Source of the DNA: Actinomyces glycerinitolerans
GTDB lineage: Bacteria > Actinomycetota > Actinomycetes > Actinomycetales > Actinomycetaceae
DNA: 64,000 bases
Assembly (NCBI RefSeq): GCF_900098745.1
Contig: NZ_FQTT01000012.1
Coordinates: forward strand, 187,413-251,412
Direction: 5' to 3'
The translations under genes and the position numbers were made by a program. Below, piece by piece: positions 9,612 to 18,142 of this stretch (position 1 is its first letter; each line of letters begins with the position of its first letter). The notes below the pieces were generated by a model. The model was not told where the DNA came from. It saw nothing but the letters and a program-made list of their open reading frames with translations, and did no database searches.

Positions 9612-10682
9612 TCAGGAGGCGGCCCGGCCCACCGGGCTCGGCGTCGCCCGGTCGGCCGCGGAGCCTGCGGCGGTCCCGGCGGCGAGCAGGGCGGCGGCCT
9701 CCTGGCGGGCCGTACTCGGCTCGGCTAGGTCGCGCATGTTGGCGGGAATCTCCCGGCCCGTGGCACGCATCGCCCGCGCCCACAGCATCCCCGAGCGGTA
9801 GGAGGAGCGCACCATGGGTCCGCTCATGACCGCATCGATGCCCCGGTCCTCCGCGAGCGCCGCCAGCTCGAGGAACTCCTGCGGCTTGACCCACCGGTCG
9901 ACCGGATGGTGCAGCTTGGACGGGCGCAGGTACTGGGTCAGGGTCAGGATGTTGACACCGACCGAGACGAGGTCCGCGATTGCCTGCTCGATCTCCTCGC
10001 GGGTCTCGCCCATCCCCAGGATCAGATTCGATTTGGTCAGCAGTCCGGCCTGCGACGCGCGCGCGAGGACGTCCAGGCTGCCGGCGTAGGAGAAGGCGGG
10101 GCGGATCTGCTTGAAGATGCGCGGCACGGTCTCCAGGTTGTGGGCGAACACCTCCGGGCGGGAGGAGAAGACCTCCTGCAGCGACTCCTCCCGGCCCCTG
10201 AAATCGGGCACCAGCAGCTCAATGCCGCAGCCGGGCACTTGTTCGTGCACCTGGCGGGCGGTCTCCGCGTACAGCCAAGCGCCGCCGTCGGGCAGGTCGT
10301 CGCGGCTCACCCCGGTGACGGTGGCGTAGCGCAGGCGCATCTCCCTGATCGAAGCGGCCACCCGGGCCGGCTCGTCCGGATCGTACTCGGTGGGACGGCC
10401 GGTGGCGATGTCGCAGAAGTCGCAGCGGCGGGTGCAAATGCTTCCGCCCACGAGGAAGGACGCCTCGCGGTCGTTCCAGCACTCGTAGACGTTGGGGCAG
10501 TTGGCTTCGGCACAGACCGTGTGCAGGCCGTGGCTGCGCACCAGGCCGCGCACATCCTGGTAGGTGTCGGTCACCACGGCGCGGGTGCGCAGCCAGCCGG
10601 GCTTGCGTTCGATCGGCGTCTGGGCGTTGCGGGCCTCCACACGCAGCAGGCGGCGGCCCTCAGGGGCGACGGCGTCGGGCAC
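9612..10682 (-). CDS. lipA: Lipoyl synthase
   Basis: 356-residue radical SAM enzyme that inserts two sulfur atoms into protein-bound octanoyl groups to form lipoyl cofactor. Both iron-sulfur cluster motifs are visible: auxiliary cluster cysteines 57, 62 and 68 ([12 protein letters not shown]) and the radical SAM cluster CTRRCDFC (83, 87, 90). The C-terminus has an Ala/Ser-rich extension of about 35 residues. It is divergent from lipB, with 144 bases between them. Its products are needed by the E2 subunit encoded near 15.2-16.5 kb. Confidence 0.97.
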   Translation of the reverse strand: MPDAVAPEGRRLLRVEARNAQTPIERKPGWLRTRAVVTDTYQDVRGLVRSHGLHTVCAEANCPNVYECWNDREASFLVGGSICTRRCDFCDIATGRPTEYDPDEPARVAASIREMRLRYATVTGVSRDDLPDGGAWLYAETARQVHEQVPGCGIELLVPDFRGREESLQEVFSSRPEVFAHNLETVPRIFKQIRPAFSYAGSLDVLARASQAGLLTKSNLILGMGETREEIEQAIADLVSVGVNILTLTQYLRPSKLHHPVDRWVKPQEFLELAALAEDRGIDAVMSGPMVRSSYRSGMLWARAMRATGREIPANMRDLAEPSTARQEAAALLAAGTAAGSAADRATPSPVGRAAS

Positions 10683-10814
10683 TGGAACTCCTCCCGTAGG
10701 ACCATTGGCGTAGGACCATCGGCCCGTAGTCTATGCGGTCCGCCCCGGTCGTCACTCATCCGCCACCCCGCGTCGCTACCGGCACGAGCAACGCACCCCC
10801 GCACGGGTCTCATC

Positions 10815-10820
10815 TAGGCT
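10815..10820 (+). promoter_or_regulatory. Probable -10 element for leaderless lipB
   Basis: TAGGCT sits 6 bases before the GTG at 10827, the spacing expected when transcription starts at the first base of the start codon. No clear -35 is seen. It supports the GTG start, which has no Shine-Dalgarno sequence. Confidence 0.4.
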
Positions 10821-10826
10821 GGTGAG

Positions 10827-11522
10827 GTGCATGGATTGGAACGCGTCGACGTCGGTTTGGGGACCCGCCTGGTGCCCTTTGACGAGGGCTTGGCGCTTCA
10901 GCGCGCCGTGCACGCCGACGTCGCCGCAGGCCGCCGTCCCGCGACGGTGCTGCTGCTCGAGCACGAGAGCGTCTACACGGTGGGGCGGCGCACGCACTCA
11001 TGGGAGCGTCCGGCCGGCCCGCTGGCTGGGCCCGAGCGCGTGCCGGTGGTGGACGTAGACCGCGGCGGAAAGGTGACTTGGCACGGTCCCGGGCAATTGA
11101 CCGTCTACCCGATCATTCGCCTGGCCGAGCCGATCGACGTGATCAAGTATGTGCGCGCCCTGGAGGCGGCGGTGATGGACGTATGCGCCGACCTCGGCGT
11201 GACTACTATGCGTGTGCCGGAGCGCTCGGGGGTGTGGGTGCCGCCGGGCCGACAACCGGGCCGCGGCGAGGCGCGCGAGTGCAAGGTCTGCGCCCTGGGG
11301 GTGCGGGTGGCGCGCGGCACCACCATGCACGGTATCGGCCTGAACGTGGACCCCGACCTGGCCGCATTCGACCTGGACCGGATCATCCCCTGCGGCATTA
11401 CCGACGCCGGGGTCACCTCGTTGACAGCCGTGACCGGCATCCACTACGCGACGGCCGAACTGGCCGATCCGGTGATGGCGGCGCTGGAGACCCACTTGAC
11501 TCCACTCATGACCGACGCCTAG
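10827..11522 (+). CDS. lipB: Octanoyl-[acyl carrier protein]:protein octanoyltransferase
   Basis: 231 residues. It transfers octanoate from acyl carrier protein to lipoyl domains, the first step of lipoate assembly. Family motifs: RGGKVTWHGPGQLTVYP (79-95), the catalytic lysine in ECKVCALGVR (Lys153) and the catalytic cysteine in IIPCGITD (Cys189). Residue 155 in that lysine motif is Cys, where many homologues have Ala. The chosen GTG start has a -10-like TAGGCT 6 bases upstream and looks leaderless. It is divergent from lipA. Confidence 0.95.
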   Translation: MHGLERVDVGLGTRLVPFDEGLALQRAVHADVAAGRRPATVLLLEHESVYTVGRRTHSWERPAGPLAGPERVPVVDVDRGGKVTWHGPGQLTVYPIIRLAEPIDVIKYVRALEAAVMDVCADLGVTTMRVPERSGVWVPPGRQPGRGEARECKVCALGVRVARGTTMHGIGLNVDPDLAAFDLDRIIPCGITDAGVTSLTAVTGIHYATAELADPVMAALETHLTPLMTDA

Positions 11523-11694
11523 CCCGGAGCCGTGGCGATGGATGCTGCGTGGTCGCCCGCCGGGCCGGCCTCAGCGACTTCGACCGGTCCGGGCGCGTAA
11601 CCGGTGCCGGTCTCAACGGCGGGCGGTGACAGGTGTGACGGGTTTTCCACAGGCGACGCATTGACCCTGGCACCTTGGTGCCGCTCCGGCGAAC

Positions 11695-13200
11695 ATGGAG
11701 GTCATGGGCACCAACCAGCACCGCAGCCGCCGGCGGGACGAGCAGGCGGAGGATCCCGACGCGCTCGCGCCGCAACTGCAGGACGCACTCATAGAGGCGG
11801 GCCTCGCCGTCGGCTCGCCCCTGGGCGGCGACGCACCGGGCCGGCTAGCGCCCCGCCGCGGCCTGGATGGCGCCGGCCGCGACGTCGTGATCCATCTACT
11901 CGAACTGCCCGACGACGCCGCGGGGGCCCGCACGCTGCGCCGCCTGAACGAGCTGCGCGGGCTGACCCACCCCGCGATCGCCCCCGTGCGAGACGTCATC
12001 TTCCTGCCCGACGGGTACGCGGCGGTCGTCGTCGACCTGATCGCGGGCGCCGACCTGGCGGTGGTGCTCGGGGCGCGTGGTGGCTTGACCCGCGCCGAGG
12101 CAGCGCGGGTGCTCGACGACGTCGGCGGCGCGCTGGCACACCTGCATGCCCACGGTCTGGCACACGGGGACGTCTCACCCGCCAACGTCATGGTCACCAC
12201 CGATGGCGGGCTGGTGCTCATTGACCTGTTCGGCGGCATCCTCGAGTCCGGGACCGACCGCTGCGCCGCCCCCGAGCGCCACGGTGGCGGCCCCGCGACC
12301 CCGGCATCGGACGTGTACGCGCTGGCGGCCCTGCTGCGCGAATGCGCCTCCGGGTCGGCGCTGCTGTGGGCCCGCCTTGAACGCATCCTGCCCGACGCGC
12401 TCGACGCCGATCCGACCCGTCGTCCCACCGCCCGTGCCCTGGCCGCCCGGGCGCATGAACTGGCTCAGCCCGGCCGCCTGGTCCTGCCCGAGGGCGCCCG
12501 CCTGGCCGCGGGCGCCCTGCGTGCCGCGGCGGCCCGACCCACCCGCGTGGTCCCCACCCGCCGCGCGCTGCGCCGTCGTCGGGGGCCGGCAGCGCGGTCC
12601 GAAGCGGGACGCGGGCGCCGGCGCGGCCGATCTCGCACGGGGCGACGGCGGCTGGCTGCCGCACTAGTCGGCCTGGTGGCGCTGGTGAGCGTGTTGGGTT
12701 TGGGCGTCGGGTTACTCGGCGTCGGCCAGGCGGCACGGGCCACGGCGCCCGGCACCGGCGCAACCGCCGGCGCCCCGGCCACGGTCCCTGCTCCGACGCA
12801 AGTCGCGGAGGAGAGCCTGTTGGAGGTGGTGGTGGACCTGACCGGGCGGCGCGACGCCGCCTTGAATGACGGTGACGGCGTCGCCCTGGCCGACACCACG
12901 GTGCCGCACTCGCCGGCGGCGAACGCCGATGCGGCCGTGTTGGAGGCGCTGGCCGCGGCGGGGGAGAGCGTCGACGGGCTGGACACCGATGTGCTCGGCG
13001 TGACCGAGGTGGACGTGCCGGAGGACTGTGAGCAGACCTGGGTGGGCGCCCGGGCCGTGCGCATCCGTCAGTCCCAGCCGGCCTCCACTCGCACGGGCGC
13101 GGACGGTGCCGTGCGCACCGTGCCGGCGCTGGCGGCACGCGAGGTGATACTGATCCTCGTCCCCGACCCGTGGCGCGTGGCCGAGGTGCGCGCTGCGTAG
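11695..13200 (+). CDS. Membrane-anchored Ser/Thr kinase-like protein, probably degenerate
   Basis: 501 residues. The N-terminal two-fifths is a protein kinase fold: the catalytic-loop equivalent reads HGDVSPANVM (His157, Asp159, Asn164) and the DFG equivalent LIDLFG. The VAIK lysine is absent (DVVIHLLE), and the loop lysine is replaced by Ser161, so catalysis is doubtful. A basic Arg-rich linker (about 290-320) leads to one transmembrane helix (LAAALVGLVALVSVLGLGVGLL) and an extracellular C-terminal domain of about 160 residues with no recognised family. This is the topology of actinobacterial receptor kinases. ATG at 11704, three codons in, is an alternative start. No partner gene is adjacent. 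Confidence 0.7.
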   Translation: MEVMGTNQHRSRRRDEQAEDPDALAPQLQDALIEAGLAVGSPLGGDAPGRLAPRRGLDGAGRDVVIHLLELPDDAAGARTLRRLNELRGLTHPAIAPVRDVIFLPDGYAAVVVDLIAGADLAVVLGARGGLTRAEAARVLDDVGGALAHLHAHGLAHGDVSPANVMVTTDGGLVLIDLFGGILESGTDRCAAPERHGGGPATPASDVYALAALLRECASGSALLWARLERILPDALDADPTRRPTARALAARAHELAQPGRLVLPEGARLAAGALRAAAARPTRVVPTRRALRRRRGPAARSEAGRGRRRGRSRTGRRRLAAALVGLVALVSVLGLGVGLLGVGQAARATAPGTGATAGAPATVPAPTQVAEESLLEVVVDLTGRRDAALNDGDGVALADTTVPHSPAANADAAVLEALAAAGESVDGLDTDVLGVTEVDVPEDCEQTWVGARAVRIRQSQPASTRTGADGAVRTVPALAAREVILILVPDPWRVAEVRAA

Positions 13201-13326
13201 AGCGCCAATGTCGATTTCCTCGTGAGGCTCTGATGCTCGCGGGGCTCAGGCCGTCATCCAGCGACGACAGTTGCCCACTTCTGGAATCGATCATCTAGGG
13301 CGCTCAGGTGCAACGCCGGCCGGGTC

Positions 13327-14304
13327 TCATAGAGAGGCGGCGACCGTCCTGGCGATGGCGCCGAAGGCGTTGACCATGCCTATGCGTGTCAGCCGCCGGG
13401 TCACCGGGTGTAGTAGACGCCCGGACAGGCGCCAGACACGGTATGCGCGCGTGAAGGTCAGCTCGCACCCGCCGGGTGCCGGTCGCAGAACGAAGCTGTC
13501 ATAGGAGTGCGTTTGGCCGTCATACGGCCCGGTGAGGATGGTCTTCACCCAGCACACCACGTCGGTCCCAAGCTCGAGGTGTCTCCAGCGCAAATCCAGG
13601 TGGCGGCTTCCGTTGCGCGAGCGGTGCATACTGACTATCCCATCCAGACGCTGCTCGCGCACCTCTGTTGGCAATACGGCCCATCCGGTGAGCATCCCCG
13701 GATCGGCCAGCACCGCGTGCACCAGCACCGGTGGTGCAGAGATGAATCGTCTCAGGCACAGGGCTCCGGATGGCGTCTCCGGCAACAGGCCGCGGTCGAC
13801 TTTAGTAACGCCTGGGGAGCGGAGGTGGCCCCCGTCGTGTGTGGCCAGATCGGCGTGCAGTCGTTCTGTATCCACGTCGAGGTGGGCGAGTATGCGCATC
13901 GGCGTCCCGCCCTCCGTCTCCAGCAGGCTTTTCAGAGCTGATAGGGAAGTACTGAAATCATTACGACGATCGCCGGCGAACTGCTGAGCTTGGCCGGACA
14001 AGGGGATATCGCCGAGGTTGGCCAGCCTCTGCGCCTCCTGGCCGGGCGACTGCAGCGAAGCCGGTATGGCGGTTGCGTCTATGCCGAGGGTCGCCAGGTC
14101 CGCGGCGGATACTTCGTACATGGCGCGTCGGGCGTTCGCCAGGGTGACTCCGTGCGTGCCGAGCAGCGCCGCCGCCTCACCGCCCTGGGCGAGCAGCCCC
14201 AGCAGCAGGTGGTCGATGTCGATCTCAGGGTGCTGCAAACGCCCGGCCTCATGTCGCGCATAACTAATCCAGGACCACAGATGGGTACGGCTCGATATTG
14301 TCAT
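13327..14304 (-). CDS. Clp N-terminal domain plus SRPBCC domain protein
   Basis: 325 residues. The N-terminal part (1-140) has two Clp-N-like repeats; the first contains the hallmark HPEIDIDHLLLGLL. The AAA ATPase modules of ClpA/B/C are missing. The C-terminal half (about 175-325) looks like an SRPBCC (START/polyketide cyclase) ligand-binding fold, including LRWRHLELGTDVVCW and GCELTFTRAYRVW. The start overlaps the stop of the HTH gene upstream (ATGA), so both are expressed together. Clp-N repeats bind substrates or adaptors and SRPBCC domains bind hydrophobic ligands; a ligand-sensing partner of the HTH protein is an inference. Confidence 0.75.
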   Translation of the reverse strand: MTISSRTHLWSWISYARHEAGRLQHPEIDIDHLLLGLLAQGGEAAALLGTHGVTLANARRAMYEVSAADLATLGIDATAIPASLQSPGQEAQRLANLGDIPLSGQAQQFAGDRRNDFSTSLSALKSLLETEGGTPMRILAHLDVDTERLHADLATHDGGHLRSPGVTKVDRGLLPETPSGALCLRRFISAPPVLVHAVLADPGMLTGWAVLPTEVREQRLDGIVSMHRSRNGSRHLDLRWRHLELGTDVVCWVKTILTGPYDGQTHSYDSFVLRPAPGGCELTFTRAYRVWRLSGRLLHPVTRRLTRIGMVNAFGAIARTVAASL

Positions 14305-14567
14305 CGGTTCCTCCTCCTGGTGGGTGCCAGTCCGGGTGCGACTCGTTTCGCGTACTTCTTGTGGACGGCTTGGCGGGTGACGCCGAGGTTGTTCGCGATT
14401 TCCGTCCAGCCCATGCCAGCGCGCAGAGCAGCCTCAACCTGTGCAAGCTCCAGAGTCTCGGTGAGTCTGCGCAAGGCGGCCACGGCGCGCAAACCGGTTA
14501 TCGGCTCTGTCGTATCGGCTGCCGCAGCGGCCACTTGGTCGGGTGTAGGTGTCGTTTTCAAAGCCAC
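14301..14567 (-). CDS. Small helix-turn-helix transcriptional regulator
   Basis: 88 residues. The C-terminal half carries a clear HTH: GMGWTEIANNLGVTRQAVHKKYAKR. The N-terminal half is helical (ALRRLTETLELAQVEAALRA). The basic C-terminus ends RRRNR. The GTG start has no Shine-Dalgarno sequence but a consensus -35 TTGACA and -10 TAAGTT 6 bases before it, so the mRNA looks leaderless. Two palindromes cover these promoter elements, which suggests autoregulation. It is the first gene of a two-gene unit with the Clp-N/SRPBCC protein. Confidence 0.8.
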   Translation of the reverse strand: MALKTTPTPDQVAAAAADTTEPITGLRAVAALRRLTETLELAQVEAALRAGMGWTEIANNLGVTRQAVHKKYAKRVAPGLAPTRRRNR

Positions 14568-14604
14568 GTAAGCAACTTACGTTGACAGGTGGTGGCTTGT
14601 CAAC
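14567..14604 (-). promoter_or_regulatory. Leaderless promoter with two palindromic operators
   Basis: On the minus strand TTGACA (14598-14603), an 18-base spacer, TAAGTT, then 6 bases to the GTG. Inverted repeat GTTGACA/TGTCAAC (14581-14604, 10-base spacer) overlaps the -35. CGTAAG-CAA-CTTACG (14567-14581) overlaps the -10 and the start point. Placement fits repression by the HTH protein encoded immediately downstream. Confidence 0.65.
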
Positions 14605-14891
14605 CAAAGTTGCGCAGATATGCGACCGTGGGTTCTGGACGTACATGCATCTGCAGGATCAAGGCTTTCGATGCGACGCCAGGGGAAGCCGGTGTTGATC
14701 GGGTAGTGCGTGACTCGGCGCGCTTCCCGCAGACGGTTCGCGATGCGTCGTGTGGGTCCGGGATGACTAGCAATGCTCCGGCCCGGGCCGGACAACTGCG
14801 CCGGAGATGCGGGGTCTCGGCCACCCGATGGCGCGGCACACCCCAGGCCCGGCTCGGAGGGGTTCGCGACCGGGCGGTTCACGACTTCGCC
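14605..14891. other. Gene-free stretch upstream of the HTH gene
   Basis: No convincing gene, RNA or strong hairpin is seen here. Open frames are short and lack ribosome binding sites. It leads into the repeat at 14892. Confidence 0.5.
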
Positions 14892-15016
14892 AGTCTGGAC
14901 CCCTTACGTCTGTTTGGACCGCCCCAGTTGCACAAACTACGGCGGTCCAAACGGAGAGAAGCGGTCCGAACACCAAACAGAGGACTGCGGTCCAAACGGG
15001 GAGGGCGGTGACCCAA
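14892..15016. repeat. Diverged copy of the GGTCCAA(A)CGG repeat family
   Basis: Contains TTTGGACCGCCC (14913-14924), GGTCCAAACGG (14943-14953), a mutated GGTCCGAAC (14962-14970) and GGTCCAAACGGGGAGGGCGG (14989-15008) followed by TGACCCA. The last stretch resembles the core of the elements at 52.2 and 63.8 kb. It has no terminal inverted repeats like those of the 52 kb copy. Non-coding, function unknown. Confidence 0.6.
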
Positions 15017-15109
15017 TAGGGCCTGCGGCGCGCGAACCCGAAACAACGGTGGGCCCGCGTACCGACCTGACGGGGCCTGGCTGTCTAGGGCGACAGGCCC
15101 GCAACCACG

Positions 15110-15142
15110 GCGGGGCCCGCACGCAACGCGTGCGGGCCCCGC
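15110..15142 (-). terminator. Strong hairpin downstream of the E2 gene
   Basis: Perfect 15-bp stem GCGGGGCCCGCACGC with loop AAC, 26 bases beyond the E2 stop codon. No U-tract follows, as is common for GC-rich terminators. Confidence 0.7.
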
Positions 15143-15168
15143 GGCTGCCTTTAAGGGTGTCGGCTGTG

Positions 15169-16539
15169 CTACAGCCCCAGCTCGCCGGCGAAGTCGCCGT
15201 CCTCCAGGCGCTTCTTCACGGTCATCAGGTACCGGGAGGCATCGGCGCCATCGATCAGCCGGTGGTCGTAGGACAGCGACAGGTAGCACACCGAGCGCAC
15301 CGCGATCACCTCGTTGCCATCGGCGTCCTTGACCACGCGCGGCTGCCGGGTGATGGCACCCAGTCCGAGGATGGCGACCTCGGGCTGGTTGATGATCGGG
15401 GTATCGAACAGGGCGCCGCCGGAGCCGGTGTTGGTGATCGTGAAGGTGGCACCGGACAGCTCGCCGGGTTCGACCTTGTTGTCCCGGGTGCGTGCGGCCA
15501 GGTCGTTGATGCGCTTGGCCAGGCCCGGGATGTTCAGCTCACCGGCGTTCTTAACCACGGGCACGTACAGGCCGCGCGGCGTGTCGACCGCGATGCCGAT
15601 GTGTTCGACGTCGTGGTAGGTCACCTGGCCGTCGCCGATGGTGGCATTCAGCTTCGGGTGGGCCTTGAGCGCCTCCGTGGCGGCCGCGACGAAGAACGGC
15701 AGGTAGGTGAGTTTGGTGCCATTGCGTGCCCGGAACTCGTCCTTGGCACGAGCACGCAGCGCCGCTACGCGGGTGACGTCGACCTCCACAACAGTGGTCA
15801 GTTGCGCGGAGGTCTGCAACGACGTCAGCATGCGCTCGCTGATCAGACGACGCAGACGACTCATCTTCTCAGTGCGGCCACGCAGCTCGGACTCGCCGGC
15901 CGACGGCGCGGGGCGGGTCGGGCTCGCCGCGGTGGGAGCGGCCGAAGACGCCGCCGGCTGCGGTGCGGAGACGGGTGCAGCAGGCTCGGCCTGCGGTGCC
16001 GGCGTGGCCTCGGCCTGCGGTGCAGGCGCGGCGGCCTCCGCCCGCGCCGCCGCCGCGGCCTCCACGTCCTGCTTGCGGATGCGTCCGCCGACGCCGGTGC
16101 CGGTGACGGTGGCCAGGTCGACGCCCCGCTCACGGGCGAGCTTGCGCACGATCGGAGTGACATAGCCGACCGACGGCGATGCGTCCGGGGCGGCGGGTGC
16201 CGTTGAAGCCGGTGCCGCGGCGGGCTCGGGTGTCGGCGCGGCGGGCTCCTGCGGCGTCGAAGCGGCAGGCGCGGGCTCGGCGGGCGCGCCGCCGGCCTCG
16301 GCCGGATCGCCCACGATGGCCAGGACGGTGCCGACCTCGGCGTTCTCGTCCTCGGCGACGCGGATCTCCAGCAGGGTTCCGGAAACCGGGGAGGGGACCT
16401 CGGTGTCGACCTTGTCGGTGGCCACCTCCAGCAGGGGTTCACCGACCTCGACGGTGTCTCCCACGGACTTCAGCCAGGAGGAGACGGTTCCCTCGGTTAC
16501 CGACTCGCCCAGGGCGGGCATCTTCACGGACTCAGCCAT
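15169..16539 (-). CDS. sucB: 2-oxoacid dehydrogenase E2 (dihydrolipoamide acyltransferase, succinyltransferase type)
   Basis: 456-residue acyltransferase core of a 2-oxoacid dehydrogenase complex. One lipoyl domain (1-77) carries the lipoylated lysine in ATDKVD (Lys43). An Ala/Pro-rich linker follows, then a peripheral subunit-binding domain ([18 protein letters not shown]), a second linker, and the catalytic domain ending with DHRLIDG (His426, Asp430). The overall form fits the 2-oxoglutarate E2 of actinobacteria, but pyruvate or branched-chain substrates are not excluded. It is 64 bases downstream of lpd. No E1 gene is nearby. Lipoylation depends on lipA and lipB found earlier in the window. 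Confidence 0.9.
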   Translation of the reverse strand: MAESVKMPALGESVTEGTVSSWLKSVGDTVEVGEPLLEVATDKVDTEVPSPVSGTLLEIRVAEDENAEVGTVLAIVGDPAEAGGAPAEPAPAASTPQEPAAPTPEPAAAPASTAPAAPDASPSVGYVTPIVRKLARERGVDLATVTGTGVGGRIRKQDVEAAAAARAEAAAPAPQAEATPAPQAEPAAPVSAPQPAASSAAPTAASPTRPAPSAGESELRGRTEKMSRLRRLISERMLTSLQTSAQLTTVVEVDVTRVAALRARAKDEFRARNGTKLTYLPFFVAAATEALKAHPKLNATIGDGQVTYHDVEHIGIAVDTPRGLYVPVVKNAGELNIPGLAKRINDLAARTRDNKVEPGELSGATFTITNTGSGGALFDTPIINQPEVAILGLGAITRQPRVVKDADGNEVIAVRSVCYLSLSYDHRLIDGADASRYLMTVKKRLEDGDFAGELGL

Positions 16540-16603
16540 TAGAGCTTGCCTTCCTCGTTGGTTTGCTGATTGCTAGTTCAATTCGGGTGGCGCGAGTATG
16601 CGG

Positions 16604-18019
16604 TCAGCCGTGGTTGTGCAGCGGCTTGCCGGCCAGGGCCATGGCGGCCTCGCCGATGGTCTCGTTCTGGGTGGGGTGGGCGTGCACCAGGGCGGCGACG
16701 TCGTTGGCGTCGGCCTCCCACGACACGATCAACTGGCCCTCGCCGACCTGCTCACCCATGCGGGCGCCGATGGCGTGGAAGCCGAGGATGGGACCGTCCT
16801 TCAGGGACACCAGCTTCACGAAGCCCTGCGTGCCCAGGATCTGGGACTTGGCATTGCCGGCCACGTTGAACTGGCTGGTGACGATGTTCTCCGCGCCGTG
16901 CAACTCGGCGGCGCGCGCCTCGGACAGCCCCACGGAGGCGATCTGCGGCTCGCAGAAGGTCACCTTGGGCACCTTGACGTCGTCGACCGGCTCGGGATCC
17001 AGGCCCGCGATCCGCTCGGCGACGGCGATTCCCTGCGCGAAGCCGCGGTGAGCCAGCTGCACGCCGGGCACGATATCGCCCACGGCCCACACCCCGGGAA
17101 CGTTCGTGCGCCCGTGCGGGTCGGTGAGCACAAAGCCGCGGTCCATGGCCACGCCCACCTCCTCAAAGCCCAGGTTGGCGGTGGCCGGGCCGCGGCCCAC
17201 CGCGATCAGCAGCACCTCGGCCTCGGTGACGGCACCGTCGGCGGTGCGCACCTGCACGCCGCTATGCGTGCGTTCAACGGACTCGAAGCGGGTGCCGATA
17301 CGGAAGTTGATGCGCCGCTTGCGGAAGGCGCGCTCGAGCTGCTTGGAGATCGCCTCGTCCTCGTTGGGAACCAGGTGCGGCAAGGCCTCGATGATGGTGA
17401 CCTGGCTGCCCAGGGAGGCCCAGGCGGAGGCGAACTCCACCCCGATCACCCCGCCTCCCAGGATCACCGCGGACGCAGGCACGTGATCGAGTTCGAGGGC
17501 CTGCTCGCTGGTGATCACCGGCCCGGAGATCTCCTGCCCCATGGTCTTGGAGTAGGAGCCGGAGGCGAGAACCACGTTGCGGCCCCGGTAGTGCCGGCCC
17601 GCCACCTCGACCGCGTCCGGCGCGACCAGGCGGCCCCAGCCTCCCACCAGGTCGATGCCGCGGGAGGAGACCAGCCCCTGCAGCCCCTTGTACATGCGGG
17701 CGACGATGCTGTTCTTGTACTCCTGGACGGCGGGCATGTCGATGCCCTCCAGGGCCGCCCGGATGCCGACTGCGGAGGCCTCCCGAACCGCGTCCGCGGT
17801 CTCCGCCGCGTGCAGGATGGCCTTGGTGGGCACGCAGCCGCGGTGCAGGCAGGTGCCACCCACCTTGTCCGCCTCAACCAGTGCCACGCGCAGCCCGAGC
17901 TGGGCGCCGCGCAGCGCCGCCGCGTACCCGCCCGAGCCGCCCCCGAGCACCACCATGTCGTAAACGGCGTCTTGACCGGTTCCGGCCCCGTCGATCGCAC
18001 CTGCTTGTGTCACGTGCAT
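16604..18019 (-). CDS. lpdA: Dihydrolipoyl dehydrogenase (E3)
   Basis: 471-residue FAD flavoprotein that reoxidises the dihydrolipoyl group of E2 with NAD. FAD-binding GGGSGG (26-31), redox disulfide GGTCLHRGC (Cys57, Cys62), NAD-binding GGGVIGVEFAS, and near the C-terminus HAHPTQNE with the active-site His-Glu pair. I chose ATG 18019, which has AAAGGAAG just upstream. An in-frame start at 18133 would add 38 residues with no homology pattern. It lies upstream of the E2 gene and downstream of pepA on the same strand. Confidence 0.95.
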   Translation of the reverse strand: MHVTQAGAIDGAGTGQDAVYDMVVLGGGSGGYAAALRGAQLGLRVALVEADKVGGTCLHRGCVPTKAILHAAETADAVREASAVGIRAALEGIDMPAVQEYKNSIVARMYKGLQGLVSSRGIDLVGGWGRLVAPDAVEVAGRHYRGRNVVLASGSYSKTMGQEISGPVITSEQALELDHVPASAVILGGGVIGVEFASAWASLGSQVTIIEALPHLVPNEDEAISKQLERAFRKRRINFRIGTRFESVERTHSGVQVRTADGAVTEAEVLLIAVGRGPATANLGFEEVGVAMDRGFVLTDPHGRTNVPGVWAVGDIVPGVQLAHRGFAQGIAVAERIAGLDPEPVDDVKVPKVTFCEPQIASVGLSEARAAELHGAENIVTSQFNVAGNAKSQILGTQGFVKLVSLKDGPILGFHAIGARMGEQVGEGQLIVSWEADANDVAALVHAHPTQNETIGEAAMALAGKPLHNHG

Positions 18020-18142
18020 GCTTCCTTTCAAAGTCGGCCGTGAGCGGCGGTGTTGTTCGGCGGCCAGCGATGGCCGCGGTCCCGCGAATGGGGACGAGAG
18101 TCCCGGGTAGCCTACGGCATGGATCACCTGCACGGCGAGTGT

